This document shows positions 48,363 through 62,800 of a stretch of 64,000 nt of DNA, in pieces; the stretch's first letter is position 1, and each line of letters begins with the position of its first letter. Source of the stretch: Agelaius tricolor (Eukaryota > Chordata > Aves > Passeriformes > Icteridae); the NCBI GenBank assembly GCA_023055355.1, contig JALJCS010000001.1:107152881-107216880 (forward strand), given 5' to 3'. A model generated the notes under the pieces. It ran no database searches. It saw nothing but the letters and a program-made list of their open reading frames with translations, and was not told the origin of the DNA. Both the position numbers and the translations under genes were made by a program.

Positions 48363-50069
48363 CTGCAACGCTGATAACACTGCGCTGATTCCCTGAGTGC
48401 TCCTGTGTCCTTTGAGAAATTGTCTGCAGAGTGGTGATGGTGCTAATCTTACTTACAGTGCCTGGCATTACTCATGAACTGCTTTGCCTCTGAATAAATA
48501 CATGCTCAGTAAAGGCTGAGAAAAGAAACCATGAAAAAATACCTTTGGGAATATAACTCTCAGTTTTTTATGTCCTTCATGGACCTCTTTTGTTTTCCAA
48601 AAAATTCTGTATCAAACAGCCAATCAGGTTGCAAAATTTCATACTGACCTGTTAAATTCATACAATTATATTATTCAGGGAAATAAATAATAAATAATAA
48701 ATAAGTAAATAAAAATATTTGCATAATTTAGGCATTGACGGACCAAAAATAAATTCTTTCTCTTCTAAAGTATTTTTAGCTGGTTGTTTCTTTTCGTTTT
48801 GTTCTTGTTCATATTTCTCTCCACCCACCGTGTCTTACACAGGAAATGTGATCTCAGCATTTAATTATGAGTTAAACTTTTGCACTTGGGCTGTTCAAAG
48901 GAATTTCAATTAGTCAAATGAGACAAAATATCTTCATTGACCTTCAAGCCATACTGCAAATAAAGCAAGATCAGTTTTTCACAGTGTCTCCCTCTGCTGA
49001 AAAGTCTTAGCAGTGACAGAGGTGAGCAGAGATGCTTTTAAAGATGATGCTTTGTGCAAATTTATGGTAAATCAAAATGTTACATACTATTCAAACAGAA
49101 AGGAAAATTATTTTCTGTCTGCCATACCACTTTACATGCACTCAAAGAGGAGAACAGAAGACTAAAAAAACACTTTCTCTGCATGACTCAACCACAAAAT
49201 GGCATAATCAGGGTTTCTAGCCTTTTCTGAGCTAACACTTTCTCACAGACAAGCTGCAGCAGTCCACTTTAGATGCTGGATAGAGGATCAAAATTTGTCT
49301 ATTGAATTAAGTCATATGATTTGAAATTTAGTTCATGACTATGAACTATTTTAAAAGAAAATGCTCAAAAAAATTCGGGGGAATATTAGATATTTATTTC
49401 CAGGTTTTCAGAGATAAGTAGTCATTCTGGATGTCTATCTTTTTCTGTACTTAAAATGGAGTACCACTGAGTGGGAAGTTCTCAGTATGTTCTGAAAAAC
49501 ATAGCTTTTCAACCAGCCCAAAATAGAGAAAATTAGTATTTTCAGTTTTAAGAAAACTGAGATATTAATATACAGGGATAAAAGGAATTTGTAATGAAAA
49601 ACTAAGGATCTCAAGTGATCACTAAACAGACAAAGGCTTTACTTCTATTTCTAATGTATCCCACACTAACCAGTGTGACTTTCTGGACATGAAGACTTGC
49701 TAACTTATCCTGAAAATGCAGTTCCTGTTGCTGTTAATACATACATGTTTCCAGCTAGTAAGTTCTTCCTTAAAGTAAAACTATCAAGCTCAAAAACCCT
49801 AAGTCAAAAACAACCTCTAAAATTATCCTAGTTATTCTTGTCCTTACATCAAGCTGGGTACAGCAGCCAGAGTAACATAGTTTGGTCTATTCAAGCCATG
49901 AAAGGATGGTCCCAGCACACACATAGAATGAGGAAGTATTTAATTTGAATTTAGAAACACTTGAGGCACATTAGCAACATTCTTTACTGCTAAGTGGAGC
50001 CCTGCATGCCAACTGGCATGAGAGAAGTAATATTCTAACTTACTCCCTAGTGCTAACCATTATAATTTT

Positions 50070-50131
50070 AGGCTTTGAATTCTGTTCACCTTTCCATTGA
50101 AGGCTTTAAATTCTGTTCACTTTTCCATTTC
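50070..50131. repeat. 31-bp tandem duplication
   Basis: aggctttgaattctgttcac at 50070 is repeated with a few changes at 50101 (aggctttaaattctgttcac). It is two adjacent copies of about 31 bp. Confidence 0.9.
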
Positions 50132-53100
50132 CAAAAAAAGATTATTGAATTCCCTCTTCTCAAAACAAGGTGTTTTGCAAATGACAGCTCTTTTTATGTT
50201 CTCCTTTACTTACTCCATGCATGACACAAATTGTCAATATTCCATAGAATAAAAATAGAAAAAGATAAAACACTCAGGCCAAGAGCCAGCATTGAGCTGA
50301 CTCTAAACTTTTCAAACTAATGACTTGACATTTATCACCTTATGCTTGGCATAAAAATAGTAACTACATGATTTATATATAATAGTACTCTCCTATAGAT
50401 TTCCCAATAAATAGTAATAAAAAATCCTTCCTGATTTTGGCTTTCTTTTTTACATGTGCATATAGACGTGGAAAAATATGGATGCTAAAGATATCTTTCT
50501 AAAATAGAGGATTCATAAATATTCTCTAAGTCACCATTAATGATGAATACAAATTTTGCATAAAACGAGCAATTCATGAAATGCAGATATTTTTACATTG
50601 GATCCTAGTCCATTCACCCAGAGAAAGAACTAGAAAAGGATCAGTGAATGATCTTTACATGAAGAGTAGATTACAATCTCATTGAAGTAGGAAGAGGACA
50701 GGCAGGAGCCTAAGGCCATGCACTTTCTTGGGAGCAGGCTGCTTGCAGAATTTTTTCACATGTTGTTCTGTATGACTGTGCACACTGAAATAGCTATTGG
50801 TGGGTGCAAATAAATTATTTAATGACATTACCCATCCTGGATTCAGACATCCTCCCCAAATCTTAGAGAACTCTGAGAAAGACCATACTTAAGTACTGGA
50901 TCCTCTTAAGCCCTTTCTTTGCACTCAGCCTGCCCTCTGTGCAATGTGATTGCAATTCTAAGTGGCTGTAGAAGCACCAGAGAAAACTAGAGACTGCCCA
51001 TGTGCAGTGTGCTGGTAACCATGCAGGTTTGGCATCACACAGATTCTCACATAAAAAAGCAAGCATAGAACTCTGCTAATCAGCTGGCAAACAAATTAGC
51101 TCATATCAAGCCAGTTATTTCTAGACTTTGCTACTGTCAGTGCTATTTTACACACGGTCAGTTGCATTATTCCTGTGGACATCATTAGCGGCTTCTTTGG
51201 TCACATTAGTGAAGAAAACTATTTGCCTATATCAAGCGTTATTTTGTTGATTCACGTTGGTATCAAAATGATTACTAAATCAAAAGGAATGAACAAGCAT
51301 GTATTTCCCATTTACAAAACTTGATTTAGAGTGTGACTTAATTTTGCTTATGTCTAATTGGTTCTGCTTTTAACCAAGGAGATAGAATGAGGAACCCTAT
51401 TCCAGCAGCACCCAGCACTAATCTATAATGTTGTACAATACTGTAGTCTTTAAATTCTTGAAGGTACAGAAGGGTTGCCAATCAAATGACATGATTTTTA
51501 CTTGTTTAAATAATGAGGTGAAAGTGGAATTGCAAACTGTGGGAGCGATTTTGTTTTTGGAGCTATTGAGATGGTGTTTGATGGCAACATTGTTTTTCAA
51601 GAGTGATGGTGTGCTGACTCAGAGTGGCATTTGTCTGTTTGACCTACACATTTAAGTGTTTCCAGTGGCTTATTTCTATTGCTGAATTTACACTGTTTCT
51701 ATTTGAATTATCTAAAACCATAGAACATTGACATTATAAAATATGATACCTGATGATGGTGATTACATTTGGCTTCTGTATTTTTCTCAGTTCACTCTAA
51801 TTCGTATAGTTATTGTAGGTACTTTTGTACAATTAAAATTTAACTAATTAAAATTTTAGCTTATTTTTATCCTCATGTTCTTGCACACTGATTTTTTAAT
51901 GTTCCTAGAGATCCCTCTGTGGAAGGATGGCTGCACTAACTGCACAGCTTTGGCAAAAATAACATTCAAATATGTAACTGGGCATCAGAATGTTAATACT
52001 GCAAACACAGCTAGACATTCTCCTCCTTTTTGATTACAGAGGGAATCCACTGCTGCCAGCTTGTTACTTTTAATACCCCAAAACTTTTATCAGCAGCCTT
52101 TGCTTTTGATGGCATTACAAGCTTCTAGGTAAGGACCATTAACATTTTCACAGGAGGAATGGAACATAATTTGTTCTTTAAATCACACACTGCTGCTGCT
52201 GAGGAGCTCTCCCAGTTGCAGTCTCGAAGCTTTAAGTCTTCAAGTTGAATTTGATGAAAAAGACAGCATTTGCTACAAAAGCATTGTAGCCGTGATGTAG
52301 TAGCAAACAAGAAAACTTCTAAATGGACTATAGGGCAATCCTGTGTCTGGTAAAGAAATATATAGGTCAGAAAGGAAACAGATATGTATTAGGAAGACAT
52401 TGTAAAAGTACAGTGTACCTCATGGCAATTGACCCATAAGTACTGATTCTTTCAAGAATCTTTCCTGAAAGGTCAGAATGGGTTATGCTACTTTCTCTAC
52501 AAATATGACTGCTAAAAGTTCTCCTGGTAAATTAGAGCTAAGAAAACCTTTGTACAAACATTTCAGATTTCAGAAGTATGTGTGAATAAAAATACAGTTC
52601 ACCAGAGTGCTGATGTATATTTCTGAATGCTTTTTGGAACTTACCTGTTTCATGAATTTAGGCTGATAAGGGTGATTTCAGTTCCTCTACAAGGCTGGGC
52701 TAGAGATAGCAAGTGGGAAACAGTTTCTTTGCATTTTGATAAAGAAGCCATTTTGCTGACAGTGCTTTTCTGATCTTGATGATATTTTTGGTGTTTGAGT
52801 CAATGTGTCACTAGCAACCTAGAAGCAGCTTCATAATCCAAGTCAGTGAACCACAAATGTAAAGGAAACAACTTTTCCATACTTTGTGTGTATACGTATG
52901 TGAGTGATGGGAGCTGGGGCTGATCCTGCCATACACTGCACATTCTGTCTCTTCCAGAAGAGCACAGAAGCACACACATGGCAAATGGGGGCTGTGCCTT
53001 TCTTGATTGAAACCCTACAGCATTACTCTTTAGATTCCCCAGTGTTCAGTTTGTACCTGCTCAGATCACATATGCATTTTGTTTGGTGTTCAGTCAGCTC

Positions 53101-53633
53101 TCAGCTATTTGCCTCAAAACCTATGTCCTCCTTCCCCTCCAAAAAGAAATATAAGACAATAATCAGAAGTCTCCTGCATAGCAGGGAAGAAACTTAATAA
53201 TTTATGTATGCATTCAACAATTTTAGCTTTCAAATTACGCTGTTATCTTATTCTTGCAATTCCTTTCTCTCTCCATAATTAAAAAAAAATTGCTTAAGAG
53301 TGTAATTATATTTCTCTTATCTGTATAGACTTTGCCTTGCATATATTCCTACTTGTTACTGACAATTTCCTCTTTTATATAAAATATCAATATTGTTGCT
53401 TTAACATTTTAATAATTGCAAAATACCTTGAGGGCATTATTCCTCTGAAGCATGAGTATGACTTTCAGTAACCCCTAATGAGTTTCACTTGCTCATCAAG
53501 GTGAAAATATGCTCTATAATGTTGCATCTAATTTTCCTTCTTTGTCCTTTCCTTAGCTAACTTAGTAATGAGATGCTAATAAGGCTGTGATAGAATATTT
53601 AAAATTTAAAAAAAGAAAAACAATCAGAAATGG

Positions 53634-53670
53634 ATAGCTTAACACTTAGATAATAGCTTAACACTTAGAT
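53634..53670. repeat. 18-bp direct duplication
   Basis: atagcttaacacttagat occurs at 53634-53651 and again, identical, at 53653-53670 with one intervening base. Perfect identity indicates a recent slippage event. Confidence 0.95.
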
Positions 53671-55671
53671 CACTCTTTGAACATCATCATACAGCAAGGC
53701 AGGATACAGCACACTTGCAGCAATAGTTCTTTACTATATTTAGTGTAATTTGAAAACTCTTCATCTGTCATGTTCACCATAGGAAGAAAATTATTTCTTC
53801 AGTCCAGAACGAGTTAGAGTGATCCCAGTACAGGCTGTAATGCCTTTAAAAAGGAACACTTGACTTTCATTTTGATAATGTGAAATGTCAAACTGATTGT
53901 TTCTTTCCCAGATATCAGCCAGGTGAGGTTTTCCCCGTTCACTTTAACCTTGCTGTCAGCTCACTTTTATGGAAACTTATCAAACAATCTTCATGCTCCT
54001 GCACAGCATGTGATCTTCTTCCAGTTTTCCTAAATACTCTGCCATTTGGCTGGCACCTGTCTCCTGAACTGACATAAGATCCAAAACAGCTATTATTTTC
54101 ACCACTAAGGCAAGAAGTAATGAAAAAAAACTTTAGTGTACAAACAATTAACTTTCTGACCATTTTAAAAATTTAGACATATTGGCTCCAACTTCAGATG
54201 TGCAGCTAAAGTTTTATGTAGCTGTTGATATTTAGGCTCAGTCTCTTTTAAATTTTGCAATCTGCTACCACAGGTCAGGCCTGTAGAAACTTTTCTTTCA
54301 CAAGTCCAGATGAGATCAGCTAAGCCATTTGTGTACTTCCATGATGCCATTTTGGTGCACTTGACACTGCAACATACAGATAGGACTGTCATAGAATGTA
54401 TGAGCACACATAGTAGTCTACTGATTATTTTTGCCCTTAAGTCTGAAGTAGTTTCAGTAATGTGGATACTTTTCACATTTTTAAAATGTTCATTTATTAA
54501 ATTCATTTTAGAGAAGGCAAAATATTATAATTCAAGACTAAATTAGCCTTGCCAAACTTTTTAGAAGATTCCTCATTTCTCTCAAATCATTCTTCTACCA
54601 TTGTTTTAAATGGGAAATACATATTTCCTATGCCATTTCTATCTAAAGCAAGACATTCCACAACAGTTAAGATTTTTTTTTTTATCCCTACCTTTTTTAT
54701 TTCCAAGTTATCCCACCACCTCACATATATTCCACCAATGAATTTTTATAATTTCTTGATAAACTTTGACATCCTTTCTTTCCTACCCCACAAGCCCAGA
54801 AGGATACCATCTCTATTTTTCAGTGTTGTTTTCCTTGCAGTACTTTGCATTTTGTATTAACATTACACATTTTTTGAGACCAAACCTTGAGATGCAAAAG
54901 ATGCTGTACCTTTGGCACTTACCAAAGAATGATCTCATACCCAGATCAAAGAAAGGGTTTTCAGTTTGTTTGGCTTTGCACCAACCTGCTGAGTCATCTG
55001 ATATTCATTAATTTATTAATCCTGTTTGCTCTTCTATTATCCATCAGCATAATTGTGTTAATAACTAGATCTGTATTTTTCCATAAATGAAACACAAGGC
55101 TTGATGTAAAAAGCCTGAAAGTACTTCAGAAAAGCCCATTTAGACAAGTGATAGAAAGACATGGAAATGAATTTTGGATGGTTTTCCTTAATTGTTTTAT
55201 AGTTCACAGCTGGATTCATGCTGATTAAGCTAAATTAAGAAATGGACTACCCTGGCAAGACAGTGAACAGAGATAAGTGACCAAAAAGACAGACAATTAT
55301 TCCTTTAAAATTTGATTTGAAATCAAGAATAAAATATGCAGGAATAAAATAATAAAAGGGGGGAAAAAAGCAATTAAAACTATTTTTAAAATAGAGAATG
55401 GGCCTGGCAGACTTATGTAGTGGAGAACAACAAGGAAAACATGGTTCTTATTCAGGATTGCTTTCTTTACTTTTGTGTCTTTTACCTTTCTTACAAATAA
55501 AGAAATCCTCTGTATAGCAGTGTCGCTATTGCTATATAGAACAGACTATTTGGTGTGTTTTACTGCATTCATTAAGTTCTCTTAACAAGTGTGACATTTG
55601 TGGATATTATGTTTTTTAATGGTTTCTTGATCACTGGATCCCTTGGACTGACTTGCTTCCTGGAATTAAAT

Positions 55672-55850
55672 TCAAACACAAACACACACAAAAACACAAA
55701 CACAAAATATCTTTTTTCCAGGTAGGCCTTTGCATGTGCATATATAGACATCCATATCTGTGTGTCTATATATAGTCACATATATACATGTATATGTAAA
55801 TATATATAAATATATCTATATATATATATGTACATATAGCTATCTATGAA
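55672..55850. repeat. CA-rich then TA-rich simple sequence
   Basis: aaacacaaacacacacaaaa-type sequence is followed by interrupted tatata units. No coding content. Confidence 0.8.
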
Positions 55851-58800
55851 AGAAGAATTTCCAAAAATGCTGCACTTGAGCCTAAGACACTGGATAATAT
55901 TGACTAGAGGAATTGACAAATAACATTGTTAAGCAGCTCTGGAAGTCTTCAGTATGCTTCATCATGCAGACAAACTTGAAATGTAGAATGGAGAAGCCCA
56001 TAAGGGCTTTTAGGTCCTGGCTTTTTTACATAGAGCTAGCAATGACTAAGAGTCGCCTGAGCCCTTCAGAGCTTTTTGGCACTGTGCCTCTCTGACTCTC
56101 AGAATGGAGGTTTTAGTAAAATCATCAGCCCCACGGTGTGTGTACACTAGCAAGCAAGCTACAGGATCTTGGTAATTGTTCAGTTGTCAGACAATCCATG
56201 CCAGAACTGGGAACACCAGCCAACTGCTTCCAGGGCAGATTCATCATGTTGACTGACCCAGAACAAATAAGCTGTGTGAACCTGTCCCAGCTTTTGACAA
56301 TCAAAACTTTCAGATTCCCTGCTCTGGAATCATTCTTGGTGATCGGTCCCAGATCTGCCAAACTTGGCAGCAGTAAATTGATTGCTCTGGAGCAGCCTGG
56401 CAAGACTAGAGGATTTGCCTTTGATTTGGCAAAATGTAGTCAAACCTGAGATGAGTCAATCAAAGCAATCAGACTCAGTGAAATGCTTTTCAATGAAAAT
56501 ATTTCCCTCGGAAATGTCGGACCATCTGTACTCGAGTTAATAGAGCCGGTTCTCACTAAGGTCATAAATATGTATTACATGCATGTTTCCCTTAGCATTT
56601 TACTCTAATCACAGTGGGCTTTTTGGTAAATGTTAATTCAGAGGTTTTTCAATGCACATAATATTTCACATTTTGACCAGCAATCTCTGTATTATGTTTC
56701 CTACATTTTTTCCCCCTTATAGGTATCTTCCTGAAATGGAGCATGCACTGTGCAGCTTTTTAGAACACTCTCTACATAACTTTTTCCACAGTGTCTAATG
56801 TTTTCTTTGCCCTGTCTGCACCTGAAAAGAGTAGCTGCCTTCCAGATCAAAGTTATTCATGTTATAAGACAATCAGAGACAGTTCATTTTGTGACTCATT
56901 ACTTATATACACATTATTTATATGTGACTCACTCTTCCCAGACACCTGAACTTCTTCCTGAACTGATAGTTTTTCCTGAACTATGGCATTAGAGCACAAG
57001 TAGTATGCACATTTATCCTTCTCCTACTTGGGTGTGTTCATATAGCAGAAGGCTTCATCAGATCTGCTTTAAGTGCAGATTAATCTGAAATAAGGAAGGT
57101 GGGCCTTGTTTATATTAAGCTGAAGTTATGGACAAAATTATGATCACTGGAAAATAGGTGTTTGCACAGACCTATGATGGTGAAAGTCTTATCTGCTGCA
57201 CTGACTTTCCTGCTTTGAATATGGCTAAAAATTTGTCAGTTGTAACCCGATAACTTGATTTACTTCTCTTGCCCATGCCTCGTTAGGATTCATAAAATCA
57301 GTATTTCTCAGATTATTTCTCATCAAGGCTTTTAGTCAAACATGGTTTGAAATTTCTCTTTTGCATTCCATCATTTATCTAAAATGTGAGAAAGCTGAGT
57401 TGTTTTGGCTGCTTGCTTGATTGTATTTTTTTTTTGGCTCTTCTTTACAGCAAATCAGCTTCACATCTATTTCCTAGGTAAAGGTGAGTGGTGTGAAGGG
57501 TCACACCAACCAGAGACCACCTGCCTCTGATTCTAGGAGTAAACTTGCCAGGCTGTGGTGAAAATAAGAGGCAACTCTTCCTAGTTGGGTAATACCTTCC
57601 CCTGAGAATCAGGAGGTCTTGCATTTTCATCCTAGATCATACAGGTCACACTAGTAAACTTGGTGCTCAGGGCATGTAGTTGGGTACATGATGAGTCTTT
57701 AACCATTAAAATAATCCCTGCTAGTTAGGTTCATGTTAGCTAATGCCTTCCCAGGCTGTGCCAAGTAGTCTGGAGAAGAGCAAAGTTTTTGAAGAGAGCT
57801 GAGAGTATTCCTGGTGCTCCTGCCAAACAGTGTGGATGAGGTGGGTGTGAGGGAAGAATGACAATTTAGTCATGCACATGTTAGTCCTCGTCCATTCTGT
57901 TCACCAGCATAAAGATAAACAGAGCATCTGTGAGCCAAAGGAAAGTCAGTCAATGAAATGCTGAGGAAAACATTTGAAAATACAGCTTTTAGTCTTTCTC
58001 ATGCCTTTCTTGAAGACACTTATCACAAGATTAAAATCTAGCAGCCTGCCCTTACTGGGTGACTGATACATGTTACTATATGTAAAATAAAAACATTTTC
58101 AATACATATCAAATATGTTCATCCTGGCATCCAGAACGAGCAAGATGGAATAGTTTTGATGGCACAGGACAAATGAGAATCACAGACTGTGTCTTCTTAA
58201 AATAGAGAAAAAGGAACTTAATGTGGGTATAGATCCCTATATTGCAAATATCCTATATGCACATTTTTATGGAGAACATTTTAAGATATCTAACTTCACT
58301 AATGAATCATATAGGGATCTTCATGATTCCATCCCTGGGACAAGTGCTTAAAAATTGGGTATTTTGATCTGTTAGCTCCTAAATACCCTTGGAAACTAAG
58401 CCAATGAGACTTAGAATTTTGAAATCCCCATTGCATAATAGTAAGATAGGAAAAGAAGAAAACTAAGTTTTAGTCAATCTGCCTAGGAATAAATCATAAC
58501 CCTGAGGATATATTTTTACAATGCCTCTAATGGGAATTCATTGTGACTTTGAAGGATAAGATAGAAAAGTAGAATGCATCAAAGTGTTTGAGAAACCTCA
58601 AAGGAAACAAATAGAATTGGAATTATTCAGTGTGATTACATAGATCCTAAAACTGTCTAAATAGACTGGTCTTAAAGCATACATTACGGCCCAGTGGAAT
58701 AACTTGGAATAAAACCAAGCTTCAGTAATCGTCTTGCACATATAAAATTTGCATTTAAATAACATTAATGAATTAAGTGTCAAAGTCATAAAAAGAATTT

Positions 58801-59039
58801 TAAAATTCCTTCTTGGTGAAAAAAGTGATATTTCTAGAAGTATGTATATAAATGCCTGATGAGTTAAAAGAGTTGAACATGCACATTTTCTCTAAGAGAA
58901 ATATTGAATTCCTCTCTTCACGAGACCCTCCTATGCATTTACAAATTCCCATTCTGGTGCAAGCTGAATGTTTCAGTTGCAGCAAGTTCTTGTTTTGAAG
59001 GAACAGGATTTCACAATTGGTGATTTTATCAATGGGCCA

Positions 59040-59816
59040 CCGTCAGGTGTAGAAGGCTCAATTGCCAGGTCCTGTACTTGGGTCACAAGACCTGCATGCA
59101 ACACTACAGGCTTGGAGAAGAGTGGCTGGAAAGCTGCCTGGTGGAAAAGGACTTGCAGGTGTTGGCTGACAGTCAGCTGAACCTGAGTCAGCATGTGACC
59201 GTGTGGCCAAGAATGACAATGGCTTCCTGGCTTGTGTCTGAAATAGTTTGGCCAGAAGGACCAGGACAGTGATTGTTCCCAGAATTGTGAGACCGCACAT
59301 CAAATCTTGGGTTCAGTTTTGTGCCCCTAGAATGATGCTGAGGTTTTGGAGAGGGTGCAGAGAATGGCAATAAAGCTGATGAAGGGTCTGGACCACAAGT
59401 GTTATGAGAAGGAGCTGAGGGAGCTGGAGTTTAGCCTGGAAAAAAAAAGGAAGTTCAGGAGAGACCTTATCACTCTCTGCAGCTGCCTGAAAGAAGGTTG
59501 TAGTGAGGTGGGTGTTGCTCCCTTCTGCCAAGTAAAAGTGACAGGATGAGAGATAAAGGTCTTGAGTTCTCCAGGGTAGGTTTAGTTTGGATATTGTGAT
59601 AAAAATGTCTTTCACTGAAAGGGTTGTCATGCATTGGAATGGGCTACTTAGGGAAGTGGTGGAGTCGTCATCCCTGTAGGATTATAAAAGACATGTAGAT
59701 GTGTTACTTAAAAAAAGTAAAAATTGTTTAGTGGTGAGCTTGACAGTGTTAGTTTAATGGTTGGACTTGAAGACCATAAACTTTCTTTCCAAATTAGATA
59801 ATTCTATGATTCTGCT
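59040..59816 (+). mobile_element. CR1 LINE, 5'-truncated copy with 3' terminus
   Basis: Plus-strand CR1 with ORF2 remnants (MERVQRMAIKLMKGLDHKCYE and LEKKRKFRRDLITLCSCLK from 59346) followed by the 3' UTR. It ends in attctatgattctgc, the hallmark CR1 terminus. Frames are broken, so it is inactive. The 5' boundary is approximate. Confidence 0.87.
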
Positions 59817-62800
59817 TTTTGACACTGTCAAGAGAAGTTCTCTGGTTCATGTTGTTGCTTAACTGGAAAATTTAATTTCTAAATACCAGTTGATGTGGAA
59901 ACTTTCTTGTTGAGTTATTTGTCTGAAGATTAAAAGATGGACACCTCTGAAGTGTGTTTTTAAGGTGATAGTAAAATCAAGATGTACTAAAGTTAATGCT
60001 ATATTTTAGTAGCATTTTTTTGAAGTGCTAGAGATGTGAAATGTGTTTTAGCTTCCTTTGTGTACAGCCCTTGTTGTATAAATAATATCATAGATCAGTG
60101 CAAAGAAAAATGTGCTTTTAACACTATGGAGATTTTATACAAAATTTTTTTTAGCTGAGGAATGAGAAGTGGTACTGTAGTATTCTGTTTCAATGCTTTC
60201 TGAATGAAATATGTCTTATTTCCCTTCAAAATCACTTATGCAATATGAAAAGTTAAATAAGAAACATTTAAATTGAGGTAATACTTAAAATACTGTAGTG
60301 GTGTTTTTCAGACTTTTTATACTCCATGAAGTACTTAAGTCAAAATTTACAAGAAACATCTACCTACTTTGTTAAAGAAAATCACTCCCCAAAATCTAGT
60401 GCTGGATTTGTTCCACCATGTATAGTACAGCCTCTATGCTGTTATTTTTTTATTTTCTTGAAAGCCATAATTTTGAGATTTCACAGCAATAAACTGTTAT
60501 CTTTTTTTCCCATTCCATTTGTTTCCTTCCATGTGACAAAGAACATATGGACTTCTCATTCTTAAAAAAGAAAATGCATTCAATGCTTTCATATGCTGCT
60601 ATGGAACATAAGCTCAGTAATATTATTGAAGTGTTTTTTTGCTATATTTTTTTTCATTCTCAGTCATAGAAGAAAAACAATTGGTAAAAGCCTGCATGAA
60701 ATCCACTTTGCCTCTTGAGTCTGCCTCTAAGTGATTTCAAAATATATTAAGAGGAATCTGTCTGAAAAGATAATCTTTACATACTGATTATGTCAGTTGT
60801 CTGAAAAGTGCCTTATATATTAGATCAATATTACCAGCTATACATGGATAGCACAGTGATGTAACTTACATTTATTTCTACAAATGATGTCCAGAAAACA
60901 GCTGTTTTATTAGTTGTAGCAAGTTGAATTTATCTCTGCAAGGCCAAGTAAACGAACAGCACAGATGCCCTTTGGCAAATAGAAGGATAAGTGGCTTCTA
61001 TGGTCCTTTCAGTACAGATCAAACTGACAACAAGCAAAAGGTGGAAAACATCATGAATTTAGCCCATGTACGTGCTAGGTTTTGACATGCTTGTCTGTAC
61101 GTCAATCAATACGAAATACTGCAACTCAGAAGAAGAGAAAACTAACAGCTCTCAGGGCTGTCACTTGAGGAGACGGTGGTTGTAATGTTTGATTTTTTTC
61201 CTTATATCTGTACAATCAGTTGCAGTGTAAAAAGGGGAAAGATAAGAGCTAACAAGGAGGGAATTTTCAGCTCTATTGAAATTCTTATTTTGTGTCTGGT
61301 ACAAGAAAAACATCTATTACATTTTTTCTATCCATTACTGAGATGTGGGCTTAGGAAAGGAAACTTATACTGTAATGAGTAGAGGCACTAAAGTTGTTAA
61401 ATACTTTCTTGACACATAATATGTCTGTCAGCTAATATTTGTTTCTGTAGATATAAGTCTTAAGGGGTAAAAACAAGGCAGATTACATTTGTTCTGTAAA
61501 GGCAGGGAATTCCTATCAAAAAGTAATGTTTTGAGCTAGACATTCATAATCAGAATCATGGAAAGGATTGCCCTCTGTGATCAGACTCTAAGATTTTACA
61601 GAAAATCAATATTGTAATCAGAGGTTATCAGGTTGAATGCTAAAATTCATTCCTATTAAAATGGCTATTTTAGAAAGCAAAGAGAAGAGAAAACCATGCC
61701 TCAAACCCTTCTCTCTTAACATTCATTATTGTTTGGGTGCATGACTATGCATTTTCCTTAGCCAAGATGAGTATTGTTGAATTAGTTCACCTTGTTTAAT
61801 TAAAAAAAAAGAAAAAAAGAAACAAACCCAAACACCTACAACAAAAAATCATAACACAAATTTAAGAGTTTTCACTTAAGTTGTCAAATAATTGCACAGA
61901 GCCTAGTCAGTCTAGATGGTTTGTTAAACAAGCTACACATTTCTGTCTCAGTGCACACATCACAATGTTTGAAATATTAGCTGTTCTGTGCATTAGATTA
62001 AAATGATATACTTGAATTCGAAGCATTAAACTTTGACAGGACTATGCTATGACAAGAAAGCATTCTGCAGAGAAGATACTAAAACTGCTGAATAGCTGTG
62101 CAAGTAATTATCTTCATATGCATTTGTGATGTTTTAAAACAGCAGAAAATTTTATGTTACTTGTACAGTTCTGAAGTACAACTGATTAAAAGACTGAGCT
62201 GTAAGTATGAAATTGTATGCTGTCATTCCAACCCTTCATACCAAGGCTCTGAGAGAACAAAGAACATGCAATACTCCAGTTGAAGGCATTAGTAAAGCCT
62301 AGATAAGTTTTGGCATAAAATTGATTAAGCTACTCTAACAACATCTATGCTATATAAAAAGGAACACAGACAAGTTCTGTATTAGAGGAGGTTTGAAAAA
62401 AATACAAACTATGTAAAAAAACCAAAATATGTTGTTTTGAGTTGATTCATTGATAGTTAAAAAAATCCTTAAAACCTGAATCTATTTGAAGCTTCAAAAT
62501 ACTAGTTAATTTTCTATTTGCTATTCATAATGTTATTCCTTATGGAATCGAATACCTCTGATTCATTTAGAAACTCACCCCTCTAATGGAATCTTTCTGT
62601 GAATGTTAGGAGTACTTGTCTGTGTTTTCTCACAGTTGTTTTCCCAGGCACATGCTGTGGTGACATTTACAGCAGACACTCACCATAAGATCTGTTTAAA
62701 ATTTTTGCATGAATTTTGAACCCGCTATTATTAGGAATATATCAGTATAGAACCATCCATTCCATGCCCATACCCATGCATAGTGAATGACAACAGTGCT

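Larger units (their letters stand above)
48363..59039. other. AT-rich host non-coding DNA
   Basis: No gene supported. Minor features include an (AAAT)n-like tract at 48681-48715, a 31-bp tandem duplication at 50070, an 18-bp duplication at 53634 and (CA)/(TA)-rich tracts at 55672-55850. Open frames reach about 113 codons but show no recognisable domain. Confidence 0.5.

Noticed and set aside
57540..57640. tRNA-like or SINE-like look (ggtcttgcattttcatcct resembling a B box)
   Set aside because: No matching A box, cloverleaf or CCA-adjacent end could be drawn. The resemblance is weak.
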